From: Pseudoneurospora amorphoporcata
Taxonomy: Eukaryota > Ascomycota > Sordariomycetes > Sordariales > Sordariaceae
Reading direction: 5' to 3'
Assembly (NCBI GenBank): GCA_033297205.1
Contig: MU859136.1
Coordinates: forward strand, 84,171 to 148,170
DNA length: 64,000 bases
Made by a program: the position numbers and the translations under genes
In this document: piece by piece, positions 55,364 to 64,000 of the stretch
Layout of the letters: the number at the start of each line of letters is the position of its first letter
How positions within the stretch are numbered: position 1 is the first letter of the stretch
Notes under the pieces: generated by a model
Databases searched by the model: none
Seen by the model: the letters and a program-made list of their open reading frames with translations, nothing else
What the model was told of the DNA's origin: nothing

Positions 55364-55753
55364 TTGGCTTCTGCCAGTGAGACAACCGCAACTTGCTTGT
55401 GCTGGCATGTTGTCAATGCTGCCTACCGGACCTGGACGTCGGAGGCCCATGAGACAAACCAATCAGATTGGTTGTCTGGTCTCTATTGGAGGCCCGAAGC
55501 TCAAACACAACCAAACAGACATGGAAGGCTGGCATCTGAGATGTGATTTGTTGGGTCAGGTACCTCCTTCGTCCAAAGCTTGACTCAGAGCAGTAACTTG
55601 TGCCGTCGGCGATGGACAGAGCGGGAGACATAAGAAGCGAACTCTACTCTCTTCTGAGGGAATCACAACAGACGGACAACTTCCTTTACATATATTCCTT
55701 TACACTTTTCCACAAGCCTCACGCTGCACACTTGGGTTCACAAAGCACACACA

Positions 55754-56716
55754 ATGGCGACGAACAACCAACAACGACTTTACGACATCGTACCCATTCC
55801 CAACAAGGGTACCGGTGTCATCGCAACACAAGATATCCCCAAAGGCACGCGCATCATGGCTGAAAAGCCTCTCTTCATCGTGCCCACCGACATTATGAAG
55901 AGAGGCAACGAAGTCGTCGAGAAGCACATCACTCAGAAACTCAAGGGCCTCGACAAAGATCAGCAACGTGCCTTCCTCAGTCTGCACAACTGCCACGGCG
56001 CCAAGTTCAGCCCTTTCCTCGGCATCTCCGAGACGAACATACTCGGTCTTGGCTCCCCGCCCGTTGGAGGCGGGCTTTTCATCGAAGCATCACGCATCAA
56101 CCACGCTTGCAACCCCAACACGCAGAATAGCTGGAATGAACGCATCAGCCGCGAAACCATTCATGCCGTCCGCGACATCAAGGAAGGGGAGGAGATCACC
56201 ATCTCTTACATCGGACACTTCGCCTCGTATGACGAGCGTCAGTCCATTCTCAAAGACAAGTTCAAATTTGACTGCGCATGCGAGGTGTGCTCATTGCCAC
56301 CTGACCAACGTAGGGTCAGCGATGACAGACTGACCACCATTCATGAACTGGATCAGGCCATCCTCAGCGCCGGAAGCAATGTCAAACTTGGCCTTAGAAT
56401 GGTGCACAAAATGCTGTCAATACTCGAAACCGAGGGCATGTATAACAGCCAGGTGTACCGCGCGTACTATGATGCCTTCCAAATGATGGCTGCGACTGAT
56501 GATAAGGCGAGGGCTGGGGAGCTGATTCGAATGGCGCTGGAGCATGCAAAGGTTGTCGAGGGTAACGATTCGGAGACCGTGAAGAGGTTTGAGCGCTTAG
56601 CTGCAAACCCGACGAGCCATATGGCTTGGGGATTGTACGGAAGGAAGAGGTCGCAGGAGATGGGACCGGCGGACAAGGATTCGGAGGCATTTAAGACGTG
56701 GTTGTGGATGAAGTAA
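55754..56716 (+). CDS. SET-domain protein, 320 aa
   Basis: Single exon with a good start context (ACAATGG). It begins with the SET N-flank GTGVIATQDIPKGTRIMAEKP. The core motifs are SRINHACNPNTQNSW (near residue 113) and EGEEITISYI, and a post-SET-like CACEVCSLPPDQRR follows. No MYND finger splits the domain, so it belongs to the short fungal SET class. A helical C-terminal half, TPR-like, follows (ARAGELIRMALEHAKVVEGN). Such proteins methylate lysines on histones or other proteins; the substrate is unknown. It is transcribed in the same direction as the HET gene, about 390 bp downstream. Confidence 0.9.
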   Translation: MATNNQQRLYDIVPIPNKGTGVIATQDIPKGTRIMAEKPLFIVPTDIMKRGNEVVEKHITQKLKGLDKDQQRAFLSLHNCHGAKFSPFLGISETNILGLGSPPVGGGLFIEASRINHACNPNTQNSWNERISRETIHAVRDIKEGEEITISYIGHFASYDERQSILKDKFKFDCACEVCSLPPDQRRVSDDRLTTIHELDQAILSAGSNVKLGLRMVHKMLSILETEGMYNSQVYRAYYDAFQMMAATDDKARAGELIRMALEHAKVVEGNDSETVKRFERLAANPTSHMAWGLYGRKRSQEMGPADKDSEAFKTWLWMK

Positions 56717-56975
56717 AATGTAACTTCCCTTGAGAGCTGACCGAAGTACTCTAAAGGCCTGTTCGGGTCCGCGTTAGGGATTTTCAGAAATAAACGTGTT
56801 AATGTGTAGAGTCAGTAGCTGCATTCCTGCAATATTAAGGCATGTGCAGCGTTAAGGCAGGCCAAGACTTTGGTTGCAAGATGGAAAAAGGCCGGGTGCT
56901 TAACATCCCTTTTCTACCTTTCTTCTTTCCTCTTCTTTCTTCCTCCTTCACTATCCTTTTCATTATCCTTGCAAG

Positions 56976-58125
56976 TGCCACCAAGAGACCACGAACGAGT
57001 TCGTCAGCATCCACGATGACTTTGCTTGGAAGAAGCTACATGGTATGTTCATTAGCCACTTACGTCCTCAAGCTGGTACCATTGAGCGGTATGAACTGAC
57101 CATTATCGTGATTCGCAGAATGCATCCTCGGCCGCGTTACCGATAAGACCGCCAACTTCATCAGAGAGAGCGCAGAAGCAGCGGCAAAGGAGGAAGCAGA
57201 GCAATCCCAACACCAGAAACATCTTGCCCTTCAACGACGACGCTGGATTCCCGTCAAGCTCGTCAACAGACGGCAAGTGTCCCCGGATACAAACACATAT
57301 ACCTTCCAGCTTCCCGAAGGAAAGACTGTTCTCGGCCTGGGTACCTGCCAGCACCTACAGATAGGCTTCCACCTACGCGACAAAATGCTTATCCGGCAAT
57401 ACACTCCCACTCGACCACTTCTGCCAGCCCACGATAGTCAGGTTCGTGGTGACAAATCCTCGAGAGAGCACATTCACAAGCCCCCGAAGCATCATGGACA
57501 CACTGGCGCCCATCGCCATCAATATAAGCAGCACGCCTCTCAAGAACGTGAGGCCCCGGAAGAAGTAACCAACTGTTCTCTAATGGACGGCCAGTCTAGA
57601 ACCTTCGACTTGACAGTCAAGACCTATTTCCCTTCCTCTTCGCAACCAGGCGGAGCATTATCCAATATTCTTGACTGCCTTCCCCTGGGCTCTGAAGTTG
57701 AGGTCCGTGGGCCAACAGGTGACATCAACTACCAAGGAAACGGCCACTTCTCCATTGAGGGTCGCGACCGACACTTTTCTCGCGTGTCTCTCGTGCTGGG
57801 CGGGAGCGGTATCACGCCTGGCTACGCACTGATGGCCAGGATTCTCATAATACCGGGTGACCGGACTGAGATTAGCGTTATCGACGCAAACAGAATAGAG
57901 CAAGACATCCTCCTAAAAAAGGAACTGGACAACCTCGAGGAGAAGAGCGGCGGGCAGCTAAAGATTTGCCATGTCTTGAGCCAGGCCAGGGAAGGATAGG
58001 GGGGCGAGAGGGGAAAAGTTGATGCGGGGGTTCTTAAGCGATGCCTGTTCAAACCAGCGTGTAACAACGTAGCACTGCTATGTGGGCCGCCGGGGTTGAT
58101 TCAGGGGGTTGTGCTGCCGGCACTG
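56976..58125 (+). pseudogene. Nitrate-reductase-type cytochrome b5/FAD/NAD reductase relic
   Basis: The first readable segment is the C-terminal half of a cytochrome b5 domain (ETTNEFVSIHDDFAWKKLH), joined over a 76-nt intron (57043-57118) to ECILGRVTDKTANFIRESAE. The FAD domain has CQHLQIGFHLRDKMLIRQYTPTRP, and the nucleotide-binding part has LVLGGSGITPGYALMARI. An in-frame TAG at 57997-57999 interrupts it, after which the same frame continues with recognisable family sequence ending CGPPGLIQGVVLPAL. Nothing upstream encodes the heme HPGG motif or a molybdopterin domain: the sequence before 56976 is a CT-rich tract. It is therefore 5'-truncated and stop-interrupted. The stop can be explained by one G-to-A change in a Trp codon. 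A His-rich insert (HGHTGAHRHQYKQH) splits the FAD domain. Confidence 0.8.
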
Positions 58126-58857
58126 GTAGGTATGTCTCCGCCACCATTCACATTGCTTGAAACCCCCAATGTTACTCGGTGCTCCGTCATATTCTCCTTT
58201 GCGGCACTGTCATGTTCTGCCTATGCGACCCAATCTAGCTGTCCACTAACTGCTTGTAGATTGGGGATATATCGAAGATCAAAACCTTTTCGGGTTCTAA
58301 GCAGTCAGTGACCGACCGCTAACAGCCATCCTTGTATTGCTTTCTTTTTGTCAGACTAGTTGCGCCCAATACGGTTTAAATATGGCTTGGACTGAGAACA
58401 GGTTGCAGGAACTATCGTTGTCCAGCCTTTCAAATTTGTGTGAATAAGCGCAGACACCAACGTTTGCCGACTCGACTGTTCACTGTGTCTGCTAGGATTT
58501 CAGCCAATGGTAACCTATATGCAGTCGAAATCCACTGCTTTTGGACCTCAAGCTACTTCAAGAGGCTAACATCAAACCCATGGTTTAACCCCATGATCTG
58601 AAGCAATCACGTTAGCCCAAAAGGTACCGACAAGACAAAGCCCACGGGGAAACTCAATGGCCGACAACCCAAAGGAAAGGATCGATGTTACATTCATTTG
58701 ACCGCTCCAAAAAGAGAAATGTAGAAGCGCAAGAAGGGTAATTGACAACGAAATATATATATTGGCCCGCTGCCACTTGAAAGCAGAAAGTACCGAACCC
58801 GGCCTATTTCCTTTTGTTACCTATACCCACTGAGCTCGAAAGCCAACGCATTTTCCG
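58126..58857. other. Intergenic
   Basis: No gene seen. Upstream region of the methyltransferase gene. Confidence 0.4.
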
Positions 58858-60834
58858 ATGATGAGTTCTCCCGCCAAGAAAGTACAATCACCTGTACCTG
58901 AGGCGAAGTCGCCAACGGTACAGTCGCCCAAAGGGAAGACAAAGTCGCCCACCCCTGGCCCCGCGTCACCAACTCCTGGCCCCGCGTCACCCACTCCTGG
59001 CCCCGCGTCACCCACTCCTGGCCCCGCGTCACCCACTCCTGGCCCCGCGTCACCAACTCCTGGCCCCGCGTCACCAACTCCTGGCCCCGCGTCACCAACT
59101 CCTGGCCCCGCGTCGCCGGTGGCGGCTCACGATGGCGCGCCTACCGATCTGCTGTCTGGCGCGCATTGGGGTGAGCTGGTCTGTAACCCCCATAGCGGCA
59201 CTATCCCGTATGCTTCTTCGACGCACTGTTGCTAACATCAATCTCAATTGTATAGGAGATACCTGACGATGAAGACTCGACTCTAGGTAGTGATGCCGAG
59301 AGCTCGAGGGCCTCGATCTCTTCTAGCATCTTACAATATCGTACGATTAGTGGTAGGAGATATCATAGTGATTCTGTGACTGACGGAGAGTATTGGTATG
59401 TGGCTCTTGGCAGTAGTTGGATCGGGAATAGCATGGAGGCTTAAAGCTAACCGTGATCCTTTGATCTAGGGGTCCAAATGACGAGAAGGCAATGGAGGTC
59501 ATGGATATCTTCCACCACGCCATGACCCTGATACTCAATGATCGGCTATATACAGCCCCGCTCTCCAAGGACATCAAGAATGCCATAGATATTGGCACCG
59601 GCACCGGTAAGGCACACCCACCTCCTCGTCAGGGCCCTCTCCCCCTAGCGAAGGTCAGGATTTTGCACAAAGAGGGTTAATTGCGCGGTTTTTGAGCTAC
59701 GGAGTAGTCACCCGCATCCTTTTTGTGTAATAATCCAGCCCCAAATTCGGATGCATTGCTTTTGGGGATGTTTTGGGAATCGACCATGGTTCTGGAACAA
59801 ATCAGCCTTGCACTATCCTACTCGATGGGGGAGAGAAGAAGGCGATGGGAAATATCTCCTGCACTGGAAGTTTACTGACTGGAATTTATATACAGGACTT
59901 TGGGCAGTGTAAGACCAAGCTCAAGACTCATGAGTTTTCGCTCTGATGACTAACAGTAGCGCCTATAGCGATTTCGCGGATGAATTTCCTACCTGCAACG
60001 TCGTCGGTACCGATATTTCGGCTATCCAGCCTGACTGGGTTCCTCCCAATCTCCAATTCGACATCGACGATGCGTCTAAGACATGGACTTATCCGGATAA
60101 CCACTTCGATTACGTTCATATCCGGTGGCTCTGTTGCACAATGAAAGATTGGGCGTCCTTGTATAAGGAAGCGTATAGGTGTACCAAGCCGGGTGGCTGG
60201 ATTGAGCATTTTGATGGCGGCGTTCATATGGTATGCCTTGACGGAACTATGCCTAAGGATTCCGCTATCGGTCAATGGGGACATATCTGGACCGAAGTTG
60301 AACGAAAAACCGGAGTTATTGCCAATATGCTCGACGGTTGTATGGAGAATGGAATCAAGGAAGCGGGATTCACCAACGTGCAGACCGAGGATTTTCTAGT
60401 AAGTTTCATACCAATCTGTTGAAGCCGTAGGGCTAGGATTGAACGAAAAGGTGGGGATGGGTTGAAGGGAGTGGTCAGTTAGAAGGACTGGCTAGACTAC
60501 GAGATATGTTTACTAAAAGGAATGCTTGGCGCAAGAGCATTATCAACACAATCTCTTCGCTCAAGGCACACCAAGACTAACTTTCATTCTTTAGGCCCCG
60601 ACCGCTCCTTGGCCCACAGACGAGAGGCAAAAACAGATCGGTCTCTTCCAGTATATATCCTTAACATCAGACGTCGAGGGCTTCCTAACCTACTTCCTTG
60701 GCCAGGTCATGGGCTGGACCGAGAACGAGATGGCAAAGTACGCCTCTGTCCTTCGCCGGGAGTACAAGGAGGGCAAGATCCATGCGAACATCAAATGGCG
60801 CGTTGTTCGTGCCCAGAAGCCGGTAGACGCCTAA
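58858..60834 (+). CDS. TAM-type SAM-dependent methyltransferase (LaeA-like), 6 exons, about 426 aa
   Basis: Exons: 58858-59178 (donor uncertain), 59256-59395, 59470-59606, 59896-59908, 59969-60398, 60595-60834. All joins from exon 2 on are in phase with good donors (GTATGT, GTAAGG, GTAAGA, GTAAGT). The fourth exon is only 13 nt and completes GTGLWAVDFADEF. The first donor must be phase 0; GTCTGT at 59179 fits, while the better-looking GTGAGC at 59171 would cause a stop. The SAM motif is NAIDIGTGTG, followed by VVGTDISAIQPDWVPPN, FDYVHIRWL and YRCTKPGGWIEH. The C-terminus IHANIKWRVVRAQKP is typical of this family. The head holds eight SPTPGPA repeats. Family members such as LaeA regulate secondary metabolism; the role and substrate here are unknown. 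Confidence 0.87.
58945..59112 (+). repeat. Coding minisatellite, 8 x 21 bp (SPTPGPA)
   Basis: Eight units of TCACC(C/A)ACTCCTGGCCCCGCG with only third-position-type differences, in frame within exon 1 of the methyltransferase. It is likely length-variable between strains. The amino acid unit is disordered and a possible proline-directed phosphorylation array (SPTP). Confidence 0.95.
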
Positions 60835-61796
60835 ATTCTCGACAACAGTAGCAAGGCGGGCCCGTGGTGCGCGGGTAAAAGTAGTAGGGCACATAGCGGA
60901 TAGGGGATACATGTATCGCTTCTTTCATTGCGCAGGTCTTCAATATTAATCAATGTCTTTCTGAGCCGTTTGTCGTCAAGCATGATCAGTCCCTTTCAGT
61001 CCGGGACTCGTCCGGTCCGCTCATGAAGAAGGTTTACCGTTGTTGCTTCAGCCTACCCGTACCGCGCACACCACACAGTTTGAACCTTAACCCCGATTAT
61101 CTTACTCCAGCTTTTATTTAGGCACTTCCCTACTTAACCAAACCCAGGCTTCCCGAGGCGTTCCCCGCACACATATATGTACCTATACGTCTTGGCCCGT
61201 GTCGTTCAGTATTCAGCTGGCATGTTCTTGCTACTCTGCACGACGGCAGGTTTCAAGTCAACTTACCTATTACCACCTGTGTTCAAGATGTGCCCACTAA
61301 TTCACAAGATGGCGGGGATATCCAATCCCCTGAGACCGACGAAATGCGTATATGGACACAAATGATGGAAGAACGAGCTGTCCGTCGGCTGCTCTCGAGT
61401 TTCGGTGATTTGAAACTCACCACTAGACAATGGAAATCTGATGGAACCATACTCCTGAGGCCGAAAGAGGCATGCGGGGCTGCGTTCGCACCGAACTAAG
61501 TAATTGAAGCGTGAAGCTCACTTGATTTGCTTTTCTCCGAGCCGACCCACTTTTCTCGGTCACTGCCCGGCAGTCCCGGTTCCGTACGGGCGGTTAAACC
61601 GGCCTCGCGGAAACCTATTGTATAACGTGTGGAGAGAGTACCCCGTCCCAATTTTTTATCGTGACTTCCCGTCGCTTCAAAACTCTTTATATTACAGGGC
61701 TAAAATGCACCCTGTTGTCAGTTCCACTTGTGCTAAGTAAGGCCTTCGGAGGTCCGACATGTCAGGCCGTCTGTCACAGCTCACGGTTACTCGTGT
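60835..61796. other. Intergenic, no supported gene
   Basis: Only short frames without domain or splice support. Confidence 0.4.
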
Positions 61797-62090
61797 GGGC
61801 TCGAATCGCCTGTCACACCCCTTGGCAGGGCCAAGGGGTGTGGTATATTCAATCGCGAATGCATATTGAATCGCGAAAAATTTCGGTACATAGCCAACCC
61901 TATATTTCGTCAGCAATTCAATGTATCACTGTTTTTTTTCGCATATATACAGCGATTGTAAAGAAATGGTGTTACATAGTTACACCGCTAATTTGTATAG
62001 GCGAGGAAGTACCAAAATTTCGCGAATCAATGTGCATTCGCGATTCAATGTTAATGCTGGCGCATTGGGTTTGAAGGGCGATTCGACCCT
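61797..62090. repeat. Dispersed palindromic hairpin repeat, copy 3, split by a MITE
   Basis: Left arm GGGCTCGAATCGCC at 61797-61810, followed by CACACCCCTTGGC-AGG-GCCAAGGGGTGTG. The presumed right arm, GGCGATTCGACCCT, is at 62077-62090. The two halves are separated by the MITE-like unit at 61846-62050. Confidence 0.6.
61846..62050. mobile_element. MITE-like element, 205 bp
   Basis: Ends of about 41-43 bp are inverted repeats with a few differences: left contains AATCGCGAATGCATATTGAA, right (62010-62050) reads as its complement, both including a CGCGAAA...GGTA core. The interior is AT-rich with a T8 run, and there is no coding capacity. It lies inside the palindromic repeat, so it is younger than that copy. 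Confidence 0.75.
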
Positions 62091-62626
62091 AGATGAGTAT
62101 GGCGGGAGCACTGCATGAGCGCCACGTAGTAGGTGTAGTTTATATAAGGTAAACCACTTCAATCAGAGCCTGGACGATTCGCTGGATTTCTTCCCGTCCT
62201 CTTTACCGTGTACGCATTGGGGGTCTTCAACGCCATCCACATTCCTCGCCATTGGTTGCATTGTATTCCACTTGCCTGGCACAACAAGTCTGCCGAGGTT
62301 AAGACCCACTGCGCAACCGACCACAGTTACCTATCGTATCCGCGCCATACTCCTCGTGTCTTCTGGCTCGGCTCACCATTTGTGGAAGGGCCAACCTTCC
62401 ATTACAGGCATTAGAGGTATTGTTGTCAAAGTATCATGCTTTGTAATTGATCGACGCAAGCTGCAGCGTCGGTCTGTCAGACTGCCGATTCACTGTGCCT
62501 GAAGCGAATAATATCGCTGGCATATTGCAGCCAATTGTAAGTTGGTATGCAGGTACCTCCATCACCTAACAAGATTCTTGCCCTAAACCTACATAACCGG
62601 AAACGTTACCCGTTAGAATAGGGCGT
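62091..62626. other. Intergenic, nothing recognised
   Basis: No gene or clear repeat. Confidence 0.4.
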
Positions 62627-62925
62627 GTTCGGCGCACGCGGAAATGGCCTTGTGAAAGGTTCAAAAACCCGATTTCAGGAGCCTGTTCGAATGCCCCGGA
62701 ACTGATTTTCTCTGGAAATCCCAGAAATCCAATTTCTTAACTTCTGGTATCCACATTGACTATTTGACCAATCAGATTATCGCATTGTTCATAAAATTCA
62801 CAAGCAGCATTTCAACACCTCAGAGCTACTGAAATTTCTCTTCCGACAATGATTTTTTTCAATAGGCCCAGTGCATTCCCTCTTGGAAACCTCAGTTCAG
62901 AAAGCCACTTCCGCGTGCGCCGAAC
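62627..62925. mobile_element. MITE-like element, 299 bp
   Basis: 30-bp terminal inverted repeats with about 3 mismatches: GTTCGGCGCACGCGGAAATG at 62627 and the complement ending GCGTGCGCCGAAC at 62925. There is no coding capacity. A diverged terminus of the same type (GTTCGGTACACGCGAAAATA) occurs near 26807. Confidence 0.8.
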
Positions 62926-63599
62926 CTAATACTTCTACGCCCTTATCCCAAAAAGAACTGGCAGGTCGCTCTGAGAAATTTAGGCAGTGGCCGAGGCTAT
63001 ACAGATCAATGTTGGCTTAGGTGGTTTGTTAGCGCGAGACTCGCAACTTCTTCAGACCCGGGAGAAGACAAGGGGTTCTGGCGCTCCTCTTGGACCAAAC
63101 CACTGCAAGACCCAGCTAAGAACAACGATCGATCGTGTCCTGCATATATGCTACTAAAATTTGACTCCATTCCTAGCAGGCAATAACGAACCAAATGCTT
63201 TTTCAGGCCAGAAGTCCCGCCTAGCCAGCTCGAAAGCGGTGAAAGTGCCTCTGTAAGTACCGAGCTAATGAATAAATTAGGGTAGTCAAAGTGATTGGTA
63301 GCCTAGATTTTTGCTGACTGCGGTTAGAGATTGGTACTGATACGGGAAAAGAAGGATTGCTTCACAAATACTGGTGATGGTATTTGAAAGCGTTGTATAA
63401 GATGATCGTGTAAGGGGAAAGGTCTGGCTTCCAGCCAGCCGTCTGCGTGCAGAAGGTATGCAACGCAGCGAGCCAGAGCACGGACTACAGGGTGGCTAGT
63501 GCACTGGCGACTGGGCAACGGCTGGGCAGGGCACCAGAGCCTCCATGGCAGCCAAGCAAATCTGGGCTGTCACAACTAATCTAAGCTATAATATAGAGT
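62926..63599. other. Intergenic, nothing recognised
   Basis: No supported gene or repeat. Confidence 0.35.
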
Positions 63600-63875
63600 A
63601 TGGCCAACGATACTATGAATCCAGGGATTCCGGTATCAAATGCCGGCTCACACGAAAAGGAACCATCGTCCTCGATGGCCAAGTCTCCTCCGAGAAGTTC
63701 CAGGTCTTCTCCGAGATCTTCCAGAGCTTCTCTGAGATCTTCCAGGTCTTCTCCGAGATCTTCCAGGTCTCCTCCGACAATGAACAAGTCTCCTCCAAAG
63801 TATCTGTCCATCCGGGATGCTTCGGGGCGGAGCGGGATGCAGCAGAGTGGCTGTGGTGAAATGATCGAAGTCTGA
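63600..63875 (+). CDS. Doubtful Ser/Arg-rich ORF over a 21-bp repeat
   Basis: An ATG-started frame of 91 codons begins MANDTMNPGIPVSNAGSHEK and then reads SPPRSSRSSPRSSR-type repeats. The start resembles the style of the methyltransferase head (short polar lead-in, then an SP-rich repeat), so it could be exon 1 of a gene running off the window. The repeat keeps several frames open, so the ORF alone is weak evidence. Confidence 0.25.
   Translation: MANDTMNPGIPVSNAGSHEKEPSSSMAKSPPRSSRSSPRSSRASLRSSRSSPRSSRSPPTMNKSPPKYLSIRDASGRSGMQQSGCGEMIEV
63698..63781. repeat. Four tandem 21-bp units
   Basis: Units of TTCCAGGTCTTCTCCGAGAT(C) at 63698, 63719, 63740 and 63761; the second and fourth are diverged. 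Confidence 0.85.
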
Positions 63876-64000
63876 AAATGTGACAAGGGCAGTAATCTGG
63901 GCTTAGAACAGTAGTTCAATTCAGCTAATAAACTACTTTGGTCTCGAAGGCCTTGTTGATCCCTTCAACCTTCAAACAAAGGCTAGGCTTCAAGGCCTTC

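Noticed and set aside
58945..59112. Regular 21-bp repeats considered as a CRISPR array
   Set aside because: There are no spacers; the units are contiguous, in frame and coding, in a fungal gene.

Overview
The window looks like a chromosome segment of a filamentous ascomycete, most likely a Sordariomycete (Sordariales-like). The evidence is: genes split by short introns of about 50-180 nt with GTAAGT/GTATGT-type donors, CTAAC/CTGAC branch points and CAG/TAG acceptors; intron-bearing tRNA-Gln(CTG) genes; a HET-domain gene, a Clr5-like/ankyrin gene and a TAM (LaeA-like) methyltransferase; and a pogo-type transposon whose stop codons all fit C-to-T (RIP-like) change. The organism call is inference from gene content, not a database match.

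Layout. 1-22 kb is an ordinary gene region: a small coiled-coil protein, a secreted pepsin-like aspartic protease, the ER Hsp110/GRP170-type chaperone Lhs1, an intracellular GH13_5 alpha-amylase, a secreted Ser/Thr-rich protein, the 60S biogenesis factor SDA1, a histidine phosphatase with a PCNA-binding-like tail, and, tail to tail with it, an alkyltransferase-like protein (Atl1). 22.1-28 kb is a repeat-rich accessory block: an unusual tRNA-Ala, a complete but dead pogo/Tc1-type transposon with 31-bp terminal inverted repeats that was itself hit by two smaller elements, several MITE-like inverted-repeat units, and a 9-bp minisatellite.

28-38.6 kb carries a small two-exon gene, a Clr5-like/ankyrin protein, a CE1 acetylxylan-esterase-like enzyme, a secreted protein and a 158-aa hypothetical. 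38.8-40.3 kb holds a 112-bp near-perfect inverted repeat and three tRNA-Gln(CTG) genes. 43-56.7 kb holds a 2176-aa DOCK-family Rho/Rac GEF, a type II membrane glycosyltransferase-like protein, a HET-domain protein and a SET-domain protein. 56.9-58.1 kb is a 5'-truncated, stop-interrupted cytochrome b5/FAD/NAD reductase relic of nitrate-reductase type. 58.9-60.8 kb is a six-exon TAM-type methyltransferase with an SPTPGPA repeat head. 60.9-64 kb is repeat-rich with two further MITE-like elements and no supported gene.

The genes do not form one cluster or operon. The most interesting protein-level point is the histidine phosphatase whose last 19 residues contain a textbook PIP box beside a basic patch, located next to atl1. 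The most interesting DNA-level point is the datable nesting of mobile elements at 22.8-25.4 kb.
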